64,000 nt of DNA from Novosphingobium kunmingense (lineage in GTDB: Bacteria; Pseudomonadota; Alphaproteobacteria; Sphingomonadales; Sphingomonadaceae). Both the position numbers and the translations under genes were made by a program. The notes beneath the pieces were generated by a model. It saw nothing but the letters and a program-made list of their open reading frames with translations, made no database searches and was not told the DNA's origin. Within the stretch, counting starts at the first letter, position 1; each line of letters begins with the position of its first letter. The stretch spans positions 124,001 through 188,000 of the forward strand of contig NZ_PHUF01000005.1 of assembly GCF_002813245.1 (NCBI RefSeq), read 5' to 3'. Below, piece after piece: positions 57,568 through 64,000 of this stretch.

Positions 57568-58086
57568 ATGGCGATTCGAGCTGCGAGCGATATGTGGAAC
57601 GATGATAATGCCATCTACGATGATGGCGAATGGATCACCTGGACAGAGATCAATTCCCATCTCGAGCGTCAGGAACTGCGGGCCGAATATCCGAACGCGG
57701 ACATCGAACTGATTCCGATCTTCGAACAGCTGCTTGAAACGGCAGAAGACTACTACCGTCACACCGGGCGCCACCTGCAGGTCTACGGCGATATCGGCGA
57801 GCTCTATGCCGCCATCGTCCATGGAATGAAGCCGCACCGGAACTACGCGCAGGGTTCGGATGGCAGGATCGGCAACCACCTCGTCGAGGTGAAGACGATC
57901 ACTCCGTTCAAGAACAGCAGTACCGTGTGCCTCAACATGAAGCGCAACTTCAGCCAGGTGCTCATCGTGAGGATCGACGCGGACTTCGAGGTCCGCGGCA
58001 AGCTGATCGACAGGAAGGCCCTGCCAAGGGGCAGGGGAGAGCGGCTGCAGCTGTCATGGGACGATTTCGAGGATCCGGCAGTCTGA
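57568..58086 (+). CDS. DUF6998-like nuclease-fold protein
   Basis: A 172-residue protein. The conserved part is LQVYGDIGELYAAIVHGMK, YAQGSDGRIGNHLVEVKTIT and NFSQVLIVRID. The D-x7-E-x-K arrangement in SDGRIGNHLVEVK looks like a PD-(D/E)XK nuclease core, as in DUF6998 proteins. No specificity can be inferred. It follows the XRE gene by 111 bp. A later ATG (57592) is also possible. Confidence 0.7.
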   Translation: MAIRAASDMWNDDNAIYDDGEWITWTEINSHLERQELRAEYPNADIELIPIFEQLLETAEDYYRHTGRHLQVYGDIGELYAAIVHGMKPHRNYAQGSDGRIGNHLVEVKTITPFKNSSTVCLNMKRNFSQVLIVRIDADFEVRGKLIDRKALPRGRGERLQLSWDDFEDPAV

Positions 58087-58208
58087 TATGGCTTCGCTCG
58101 CGTCCGGGACGGGCGGCAACCGCCGACAGACCGGAACAGCGACCCGATCTGCCGGAAAAGAGGACCCGATCGCGTGACTTGCGACCAGTGGAAGTCTAGT
58201 TGCAGGAC

Positions 58209-58502
58209 ATGACGGTCGAAGAAGAACTTGCGCCCATGCTCGCCGGGCTCAGGCGTCATCACGATGTTCTTCCATTCCTGGCGCAGATGATCCCGGCATC
58301 GGCGGCGGAGTTCCGCCGTCTGCCGGACGAGATGGTGGATCTGCTTCTGACCTCGCCGGACTTCCGTCCAATTGAGCGTGGAGGACCGCCGGTCTGGTTG
58401 CAGCTGGAGGCAGAGGGTGACCATCACGCCGTCGTGATTGTCGCGCGGCCGGATGCAGATGGTGAGCTGTGGGTGATCGCGCCGCAACGATCAGAAGGCT
58501 GA
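58209..58502 (+). CDS. Hypothetical protein
   Basis: A 97-residue acidic protein (EELAPMLAGLRRHHDVLPFL; LPDEMVDLLLTSPDF; DADGELWVIAP) with no recognised domain. ATG at 58209 is preferred to TTG at 58200. It sits between the DUF6998-like and the winged-helix genes in the same direction and probably belongs to the same unit. Confidence 0.6.
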   Translation: MTVEEELAPMLAGLRRHHDVLPFLAQMIPASAAEFRRLPDEMVDLLLTSPDFRPIERGGPPVWLQLEAEGDHHAVVIVARPDADGELWVIAPQRSEG

Positions 58503-58618
58503 ATGTCTGCAATGGCTCGCAGTCCGGCCCTGCGAGGTTACCGCAATCCGCAGGAATGATCGGCCAGAAACCCTGCTGCCAGGCCTTGGCCTGCAATACG
58601 ACGAGGCCGCGAAATACC

Positions 58619-59776
58619 ATGGACCACCAGCCTGAAGGTTCCGGACCCATCACGCTGACCCGGGACGAACTCTACAGGCTCGTCTGGGAAACCCCGATGT
58701 CGAGGCTGGCCGAACGCTTCGGGCTCAGCGGCAATGGCCTTGCCAAGATATGCCGTCGTCTCGACGTCCCGTACCCACCGCGCGGATACTGGGCCAGGCT
58801 GGCTGCCAAAAAGGAGGTCAGGGCCACCGCCCTGCCCAGGGCAAGACCCGGCACGCCTTCATCCACCGCGATCTACCGGAAAGTACCCAAGCCAGCCGAA
58901 GAGCTCGCCCCCGGTCTGCAGAGCGCCCTGTCGGAGGTCATGGCGAAGGTCGGAGTCCTCCGGGTACCCGAGCGCCTCCACAAGCCCCACGCCATAATCG
59001 CGGGCTGGCTCGCCGAACACGAGCGCCAGCTGGAGCTGGCGCGGCGCGACCGCGACCGCTGGACCGTTCATTACCGCCCCCGCGACTTCACCCCCATGGA
59101 CAGGCGCCGGCATCGCCTGCTCGATGCGCTGTTCAAGGCGCTGGAGATCCAGGGAGCCCGGATCGGGGAAAACGATCGCCACGACCTCCACGTCGTGGTT
59201 TCGGGCGAGAAGCTCGAGTTCGAGCTGCGGGAAAAATACAGGCAGGTGCGCCGGCCGCTGACCGCCGAGGAATTGCGCTGGGGGAGCTACAAGACCGGTA
59301 CGAGGCAGGAGCTGAAGCCGACAGGCTTCTTCCTGTTCGCGATCAGGAGCTACCTTCCGCGAACCCTGCGGCGGGAGTGGCTCGAGCGCGATGACGCGCC
59401 GATCGAGGACCGGCTCGCCGAGATCGCCGCGACCTTCATGGTCGCGGGACCGATCATGGCCGAGGAACGGCGCCAGCGCGAGGAGGAGGCAAGACGGGCA
59501 GAGGAAGCACGCCAGCGCCGGAGGCAGGACCGGAACCGGTGGCGACGATTCACCGAGATCGCCGCGGCATGGGACGAGGCGGGAACCGCTCGGCGCTTCC
59601 TCCTTGCCCTGCGGGAGCTTGATCTGCCCGAAGAAAGCCGGATCGAGGGCAGGCCGATTGCCGAATGGCTCGACTGGGCGGAGCAGAAACTGAAGGCCGC
59701 TGATCCGATCGAGCGCGGCATCGCGGCAGTAGTTGGTGATATCGCCAAGGTATCGCCCTGGACCTACCAAGACTGA
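58619..59776 (+). CDS. Unknown protein with N-terminal helix-turn-helix motif
   Basis: A 385-residue protein. Its start (LTRDELYRLVWETPMSRLAE; GLSGNGLAKICRRLDVPYPP; RGYWARLAAKK) is a recurring motif of large uncharacterised proteins in bacterial islands and looks like a helix-turn-helix. Residues about 280-320 form a Glu/Arg-rich coiled coil (MAEERRQREEEARRAEEARQ). The rest is unassigned. ATG at 58619 fits the motif; the frame is open further upstream without conserved sequence. Confidence 0.75.
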   Translation: MDHQPEGSGPITLTRDELYRLVWETPMSRLAERFGLSGNGLAKICRRLDVPYPPRGYWARLAAKKEVRATALPRARPGTPSSTAIYRKVPKPAEELAPGLQSALSEVMAKVGVLRVPERLHKPHAIIAGWLAEHERQLELARRDRDRWTVHYRPRDFTPMDRRRHRLLDALFKALEIQGARIGENDRHDLHVVVSGEKLEFELREKYRQVRRPLTAEELRWGSYKTGTRQELKPTGFFLFAIRSYLPRTLRREWLERDDAPIEDRLAEIAATFMVAGPIMAEERRQREEEARRAEEARQRRRQDRNRWRRFTEIAAAWDEAGTARRFLLALRELDLPEESRIEGRPIAEWLDWAEQKLKAADPIERGIAAVVGDIAKVSPWTYQD

Positions 59777-59835
59777 CTGAGCCGGAGCCCGCTTGCCGCA
59801 GATCCGCATGCGTCACCAGGCGAGGGGTCCGGATC

Positions 59836-59860
59836 ATCGATCGGCAGACGATGAGTTACA
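59836..59860 (-). repeat. Inverted copy of the XRE upstream sequence
   Basis: Read on the minus strand this begins TGTAACTCATCGTCTG and matches 57199-57223 at 22 of 25 positions. A further partial copy, CGATGAGTGACA (59903-59914), overlaps the next start codon. It lies 44 bp before the gene at 59905. Confidence 0.55.
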
Positions 59861-59904
59861 TAGCAAGTTGACTTGGGCGCTCTGGCAAGCATTGCCTGTC
59901 GTCG

Positions 59905-60795
59905 ATGAGTGACATTGTTCGAGACCTGACCGGAGCTTCGCTGTCGACCGCACGTGAGAAGGTGCTCGAGCACCGGCTGCTGTCGGAACTGGCGGTGATC
60001 ATGCTTCAGCGCGGGGTGTCGCTGGACATCCTGCGCAGCGAATACGACACGCAGGGACACGATGTGGTGCTCGAGGCCGGCGGCATCATCCGTCACGTCC
60101 AGCTCAAGGCCAGCCGGGAAGGCGGCAAGCGCCGGCACGTCGACATCAGCGTCCGGCTGCGGGCGCGGCCATCGGGCTGCGTGGTGTGGATGAGCTATGA
60201 TCCGGCGACGCTTGCCATTGCCGCTCTCCGCTGGTTCGGCGATGCCCCCGGTGAGCCGCTGCCCGAACTTGGCAGCAAGGTCACCCGCCACAGCAAGGGC
60301 GACAGTGCAGGCACGAAAAGCCAGCGACCGGCGCTCCGCAATGTCGGGATAGCAAAATTCGAGCGGCTCGATGGACTGGGTGCGCTCGCGGAACGGCTGT
60401 TCGGGCGGCCGGTCGGCGAGATCACATCGCATGTCATCACCCAGCTGCGGCGCCAATTTGGCCAGTCGTGGCGGAGTCGCCTTTCCGCCGAACTGCGCGG
60501 CGCCAGTTTCTGGGATTCGATTCATTGGGCTCACCTGATCGATGGTTATGCCTTGCTCGAACAGGGACTGGAGCTCGATCCGGCTGCCTGGCTCGAGGTC
60601 CGGGCCGAGAAGGGGCGCGCTGGCAAGTTTGCGTCAGAGGCGGGCGGGCTCTGGACCCAGCTGTTCCTCGAGCATCGCCGCTGGCGCTTTGCCTCGCCCC
60701 ACGAACCGGACCATGACGAACTGTGCTATCTCGATGATCTCGCGGCCCGCACCGCGCGCGCCATTGCGCTGCAGATCCTCGAACAGGCTGATTAG
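59905..60795 (+). CDS. Predicted PD-(D/E)XK nuclease-like protein
   Basis: A 296-residue protein. The N-terminal third has the pattern of an endonuclease-like core: helix with LEHRLLSELAVIML, then EYDTQGHDVVLEAGG and RHVQLKASREGG (D...Q-x-K), as in many restriction-like nucleases using a Gln in place of Glu. The C-terminal 180 residues are not recognised. Its stop overlaps the end of the convergent gene at 60792 by 4 bp. Confidence 0.7.
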   Translation: MSDIVRDLTGASLSTAREKVLEHRLLSELAVIMLQRGVSLDILRSEYDTQGHDVVLEAGGIIRHVQLKASREGGKRRHVDISVRLRARPSGCVVWMSYDPATLAIAALRWFGDAPGEPLPELGSKVTRHSKGDSAGTKSQRPALRNVGIAKFERLDGLGALAERLFGRPVGEITSHVITQLRRQFGQSWRSRLSAELRGASFWDSIHWAHLIDGYALLEQGLELDPAAWLEVRAEKGRAGKFASEAGGLWTQLFLEHRRWRFASPHEPDHDELCYLDDLAARTARAIALQILEQAD

Positions 60796-61100
60796 CCTTC
60801 CGATCCGTTCGGATGCTCGCGGAAGGGCCGCTGCTGTTCGGCTGCGAGGCGGGACCATTCTTCCAGCGACAGAGCAGCGGGAACGACGAGATAGCCGGCG
60901 CGAACGGTTTCATCGGCCCCGCAGGACCGGCGCAACTGGTCGAGCTGGACCAGACTGTCGGCGTCGCCTGCAAGCGCCCGGGCATGGATCCCGCGGATAT
61001 AGGCTTCTCGGGCGGTCATCTCGCGCCCCTCGATGGTGACGGGCATGCTGAACATTTCGGCAAGAAATGCCTCCGCGCTCTCGATCGTTTTCGGCTTCAT
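60792..61100 (-). CDS. Hypothetical protein of the DUF5681/ParB-methylase module
   Basis: A 102-residue protein (MPVTIEGREMTAREAYIRGI; ARALAGDADSLVQLDQL) with no assigned function. Similar proteins regularly follow DUF5681 genes in alphaproteobacterial mobile regions. The ATG overlaps the DUF5681 stop (ATGA). Confidence 0.75.
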   Translation of the reverse strand: MKPKTIESAEAFLAEMFSMPVTIEGREMTAREAYIRGIHARALAGDADSLVQLDQLRRSCGADETVRAGYLVVPAALSLEEWSRLAAEQQRPFREHPNGSEG

Positions 61101-61444
61101 CCAAATCTCTCCATGTATTCATCGAACGGTAGTTCGAGTACTCCGCCACCTTGCTCCTTGCTGGGCCGGTCGCCCCAGATCCGTTCTGCCAGACGGCGCG
61201 CCTTGCGATTGCCTTTGATGGCGAGCTGGAAAAGACGGCGCAGTTCGGCTTCCCGCCTGGTCATTACTTTTCCGCCGATCGTGATCTCCTCCGCATCAAG
61301 CCGCCGGAAGATATCCGCGTCGTTTATGAGAGGCGGCGACCTGGGCTTGCGTGGCCGTCCCTTGGGATTGCCACTCCGTCCCTTGGGAAAGCGGTGTTCT
61401 TCTGGCGGCCGGCCATAGCCAACCTTTGATATGTGATCGGTCAT
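61097..61444 (-). CDS. DUF5681 domain protein
   Basis: A 115-residue basic protein with the DUF5681 signature YGRPPEEHRFPKGRSGNPKG followed by RPRKP, then a helical part (MTRREAELRRLFQLAIKGNR). The family is common in prophages and islands, often near terminase or methylase genes. ATG at 61444 gives the signature at residue 9. Confidence 0.9.
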   Translation of the reverse strand: MTDHISKVGYGRPPEEHRFPKGRSGNPKGRPRKPRSPPLINDADIFRRLDAEEITIGGKVMTRREAELRRLFQLAIKGNRKARRLAERIWGDRPSKEQGGGVLELPFDEYMERFG

Positions 61445-61477
61445 GCTAACCGCATGCCCCATCACGATCGAAAAGCC

Positions 61478-61491
61478 TTTCACGGATTTTC
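61478..61491. repeat. 14-bp direct repeat, copy 1
   Basis: TTTCACGGATTTTC, identical to 62931-62944. This copy lies 34 bp upstream of the DUF5681 start, so on the minus strand GAAAATCCGTGAAA precedes that gene. It may be a shared regulatory element or a recombination scar around the methylase gene. Confidence 0.5.
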
Positions 61492-61555
61492 CTGTCCGGC
61501 CTGCCAGGGGAAACGGGCAGCGACACAGGTCGCTGCCCTTCCGGAGTCTGCGCCG

Positions 61556-62872
61556 TCAGCTCTGCCGGGGTTCCAGTTCGGAGAAGGGCAGATCGCAGCC
61601 AACGTTGATCGCCTGCTTGCCGGTCATGGCCTGCCAGCGCCGGATGATGACGTCGGCATAGCGCGGGTCGATCTCGACCAGCCTTGCCTTGCGGCCGGTT
61701 TCCTCCGCCGCGATCAGCGTCGTTCCCGAGCCGCCGAACGCATCAAGCACTATTCCTCCCCGCTTCGAGCAATCGCGTATCGCATCGGCGATAAGTGCGA
61801 CGGGCTTTACCGTCGGGTGCATCGCGAGCTGGTCATCGCGGTCATGGCCGACCGAACTGATCCCCGGATACTCCCAGACGTTGGTGCGGTAGCGGCCATG
61901 CTGGCCGAGCTCGAAGTTGTTCACGTGCTTGGCCTTCCCCTTCTTGAAGACGAAAACCAGTTCGTGCTTCGAGCGGTAGAAAGCACCCATGCCGCCATTG
62001 TCCTTTGCCCAGACGACGAGGTTCTTGAGTTCGTCGTAGACAGCGTCGCCGGCTGCAAGGAGCTCCTTCATGTGCCTCCAGTCCATGAACACGAAATGGA
62101 TCGAGCCATCGCGGCTTACGCGAGCCATGTTGCCAAGCGTCGATTCGAGGAAGGCCTGGAACTGAGCTTCGGACATTTCGCCGGCGGCCATCGCAAACTC
62201 CGCGTGACGAACCTTGCCCAGCCCACAGACGTGGCCATTGATGGGCACGTTATAAGGAGGGTCGGTAATGATCATCTGAGCCTCGTCGCCTGCCATCAGA
62301 GCATCGAGCACGGAAGGATCGCGGGCATCGCCGACGATGAGGCGATGGTTCCCGAGTGTCCAGATGTCGCCGATCTGGCTGACCAGCGGCACACTGGAAT
62401 CGATTTCCGGCTCAGCGTCGATCCCGGTCGGTCCGGAGATAGCCTGATCGAGCAGTCGCTCGAGAGCACCGCCATCAAATCCGGTCAGGGCAAGATCAAA
62501 CTCGGGATCGAACGACGCAATCGCCGCCAGTTCGGAGGCGAGACGCTCCTCGTCCCAGCCGGCACATTCGGCAAGGCGGTTGTCGGCAATGATATAGGCG
62601 CGCCGTTCCGCTTCGCTCATGCCCGACAGCTGGATCACGGGAACACGGGTAAGCCTGAGTTCGGCCGCCGCGAGCAGCCGGCCGTGACCAGCAATGACCT
62701 GGTATTCGTCGTCGACAAGCACCGGGTTACGGAATCCGAAACGCTTGATGCTGGCGGCGATCTTCCGAACCTGGTCTTTCGAGTGAGTCCTCGGGTTATC
62801 GGGATGCGGCTTCAGGCAAGAGGGGTCGAGATAGACGAGCTTGTGTCCGTCGAGGTGGGGGATATCAGACAT
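61556..62872 (-). CDS. ParB-domain DNA methyltransferase (adenine/cytosine-N4 type)
   Basis: A 438-residue fusion. Residues 1-110 form a ParB-like nuclease domain (LKPHPDNPRTHSKDQVRKI; VLVDDEYQVIAGHGRLLAA). The rest is an N6-adenine/N4-cytosine methyltransferase of the beta type, with the catalytic DPPYNVPI (about residue 220) before the SAM-binding DAFGGSGTTLIAAEETGRK. Such ParB-methylases are typical of prophages and islands. The ribosome site lies inside a hairpin (62878-62902). Confidence 0.95.
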   Translation of the reverse strand: MSDIPHLDGHKLVYLDPSCLKPHPDNPRTHSKDQVRKIAASIKRFGFRNPVLVDDEYQVIAGHGRLLAAAELRLTRVPVIQLSGMSEAERRAYIIADNRLAECAGWDEERLASELAAIASFDPEFDLALTGFDGGALERLLDQAISGPTGIDAEPEIDSSVPLVSQIGDIWTLGNHRLIVGDARDPSVLDALMAGDEAQMIITDPPYNVPINGHVCGLGKVRHAEFAMAAGEMSEAQFQAFLESTLGNMARVSRDGSIHFVFMDWRHMKELLAAGDAVYDELKNLVVWAKDNGGMGAFYRSKHELVFVFKKGKAKHVNNFELGQHGRYRTNVWEYPGISSVGHDRDDQLAMHPTVKPVALIADAIRDCSKRGGIVLDAFGGSGTTLIAAEETGRKARLVEIDPRYADVIIRRWQAMTGKQAINVGCDLPFSELEPRQS

Positions 62873-62877
62873 TAAGA

Positions 62878-62902
62878 AAGGCTCCTTTGTTTGAGGAGCC
62901 TT
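62878..62902 (-). promoter_or_regulatory. Hairpin covering the methyltransferase ribosome site
   Basis: On the minus strand, AAGGCTCC and GGAGCCTT pair across a 9-nt loop; GGAG is the ribosome site, 8-9 bp before the ATG at 62872. A second stem (CGGGC...GCCCG, 62911-62925) lies just ahead. This would limit translation unless the stem is opened, which could be a regulatory device. Confidence 0.55.
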
Positions 62903-62930
62903 CCGTTAGTCGGGCATCAAGCCCGGAATC

Positions 62931-62944
62931 TTTCACGGATTTTC
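62931..62944. repeat. 14-bp direct repeat, copy 2
   Basis: The second exact copy of TTTCACGGATTTTC. It is 58 bp upstream of the ParB-methylase start and overlaps the stop of the gene at 62943. Confidence 0.5.
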
Positions 62945-63365
62945 AGCGGAACCTGTGCCGGGAAAAAAGGTTGAGCAGCGATCTGCCGGAGCCATATCGC
63001 AATTTTCGCGCAACAATTTCCGCCGCTTCGTGGATCGGGGATTCATCAGAGCGCTGACGAATTCTGAGGCCCGAGCGGCGATCGGCCCAGATTGCATCCA
63101 CCTCGTCATCAACTAGGATGCCGGCCCAGGTCAGGCGGCCAAAGCCGCGATTCCATATGGATTTGCGACCGCGCTTGCGCCGCAGCTGCCCCGCCACAGC
63201 GCGGGCAAGATACGCGGCAAAAAGAGGATCAGTAATCGCATCTGTCTGGTGATTCGCAATGGAATCCAGGTCCGAGGGCATTACATCTAGGCCGAGCCGA
63301 TCCCGGCGATGGAGCCAGGCGACGTGGATGGGACTGAAGAGCTTGTACGGTGAAACTGCTTCCAT
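62943..63365 (-). CDS. Hypothetical island protein
   Basis: A 140-residue basic protein (YKLFSPIHVAWLHRRDRLGL; HQTDAITDPLFAAYLARAVA; VARKLRYGSGRSLLNLF) with no domain I recognise. It is the last island gene on the right and is probably transcribed leftward ahead of the ParB-methylase. Confidence 0.65.
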   Translation of the reverse strand: MEAVSPYKLFSPIHVAWLHRRDRLGLDVMPSDLDSIANHQTDAITDPLFAAYLARAVAGQLRRKRGRKSIWNRGFGRLTWAGILVDDEVDAIWADRRSGLRIRQRSDESPIHEAAEIVARKLRYGSGRSLLNLFSRHRFR

Positions 63366-63671
63366 GGGTTCGCTCCATCAATTGACGCGAATCGCAGAGC
63401 AGCTTTTTTGTGTCTGTCAAACCATCATTCGAATGCTGCGAAGTTCCCTGTTCAGGTCCCGGCAGTTCCCTGTTCCGGGTTGCCGGAATTCCCTGATAAT
63501 CTTCGCGATCGAAAGGGAGGAGAATGCACCAAAGGACCGGAAACGCGTCATTCCAGACGCCAAGTGGCATCCCTGACATCTGAAAAACGACCGAAACAGG
63601 GAATTCGGACGGTGAGACTGGGTTGCCGCACACTGCGTCACGCACCATTCCCCTTCATCGCCAGCGACGGG
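63366..63671. other. Repeat-rich right edge of the island
   Basis: About 306 bp without a supported gene. It contains GTTCCCTGTTC twice (63443 and 63465), GAATTCCCTG (63486) and its exact inverse CAGGGAATTC (63597), and the short sequence shared with the tRNA-Thr end (63642). I recall similar TTCCCTG-rich stretches next to recombinase modules in other alphaproteobacteria. Confidence 0.5.
63642..63651 (+). repeat. Candidate right attachment core
   Basis: GCACCATTCC, identical to the end of tRNA-Thr plus four bases (34357-34366). It lies just where defence genes end and core-like sequence seems to resume. A 10-bp match is suggestive only. Confidence 0.35.
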
Positions 63672-63800
63672 TCAATTGGAATAGGCCGCCGGCTGCTCCG
63701 CGTGGAGCAGGTGCTTCTTGGCGCGCGCGCCATCGACGGTCAGGTTCATCCAGGCGATGAGCATGCCAAGTCCGCAAAAGGCATAGACGACATAGCGCAT
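63672..63800 (-). CDS. Possible small membrane protein
   Basis: A 42-codon frame with one hydrophobic segment (YVVYAFCGLGMLIAWMNLTV) and a polar tail. ATG at 63800 follows a weak GGGA. The frame remains open upstream. Small proteins like this exist, but chance cannot be ruled out. Confidence 0.35.
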   Translation of the reverse strand: MRYVVYAFCGLGMLIAWMNLTVDGARAKKHLLHAEQPAAYSN

Positions 63801-63921
63801 GATGGTTGTCCCATGGTAGGTCCCGAACGCGTGCCAGCCTGGCAGCCAAGGGTAAAGGCCAGGTAGCGGCGAAGGGTTACCGGCTGCGCGCGCTTTCTTA
63901 AGCAGTTCGGGGCGGGCCCGG

Positions 63922-64000
63922 TCAGGCGTGCAGGGCCGCCCATTCGGGATGGCGGCGGAACGCGGCCGCGACATAGGAGCAGGCCGGATCGATGCGAAAG
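63922..64000 (-). CDS. C-terminal end of a core gene cut by the window edge
   Basis: The last 25 codons of a leftward gene entering from the right edge, read as FRIDPACSYVAAAFRHPEWA then ALHA and TGA. The composition and codon use look like those of the core genes. The family cannot be told from this tail. Confidence 0.55.
   Translation of the reverse strand, partial: FRIDPACSYVAAAFRRHPEWAALHA

Noticed and set aside
34573..63365. Intact prophage
   Set aside because: Recombinase, DUF5681 and ParB-methylase genes occur, but no terminase, portal, capsid, tail or lysis gene is present.
34573..63651. CRISPR array or cas genes
   Set aside because: No regularly spaced direct repeats and no Cas-like protein were seen on either strand.
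63655..63849. 64-codon Arg/His-rich frame near the right edge
   Set aside because: It overlaps the more protein-like 42-codon membrane frame, has no ribosome site and its composition suggests a shadow.

Overview
The window is high-GC DNA from an alphaproteobacterium, most likely a sphingomonad (Novosphingobium/Sphingobium/Erythrobacter-like). The clues are a SciP-type CtrA-pathway regulator, a BamF-type lipoprotein beside lspA, Coq7-type ubiquinone synthesis, the gmd-fcl pair, and many GTG/TTG starts with 4-bp gene overlaps. The genus cannot be fixed from the sequence alone.

Positions 1-34.3 kb are ordinary chromosome arranged in short, tightly packed operons: dsbB-coq7; dnaJ-like/yihY/fabI; pdxH-CDF transporter; serine hydrolase-gmd-fcl (GDP-fucose synthesis); mnmA; a small ORF plus sciP; an RND efflux adaptor and permease followed by DUF445 and GNAT genes; etfB-etfA; sucC; a CysQ-like phosphatase; an OmpA lipoprotein; a CNNM/CBS protein; and the long run gpmA-purE-purK-folA-dipeptidase-ribF-ileS-lspA-bamF. 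Convergent gene ends usually carry a GC-rich hairpin.

The core ends at a tRNA-Thr(GGT) gene (34288-34362). From there to about 63.6 kb lies an accessory island. It opens with a large serine recombinase-DUF2924-DUF3489 mobility module and closes with a DUF5681/ParB-methyltransferase module and a repeat-rich right edge. Between them is a dense set of defence genes: (i) an Eco29kI-like restriction-modification set (vsr-M-R) whose last gene is coupled through TGATG to three AT-richer genes that I do not recognise as a named system (41823 to 37275): a predicted nucleotide-processing protein, a winged-helix/protein-kinase/P-loop-ATPase fusion, and an unknown protein; (ii) a four-gene overlapping operon, MORC-type GHKL ATPase, Z1 ATPase, PD-(D/E)XK nuclease and AIPR protein, with a separate cytosine methyltransferase; (iii) a WYL regulator flanked by two near-identical operator-like palindromes that would tie it to the Z1 operon; (iv) an OLD-family ATPase/Toprim nuclease; (v) an XRE regulator with nuclease-like genes, bounded by a 25-bp inverted sequence pair.

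The most promising candidate for an undescribed system is the three-gene module at 37275-41823. Its base composition differs from both flanks, its genes overlap or nearly touch, and its central protein has an unusual domain combination. Next in interest is the operator pair around the WYL gene, which can be read directly in the sequence. The last ~330 bp look like the return to core chromosome, with a partial gene running off the right edge.
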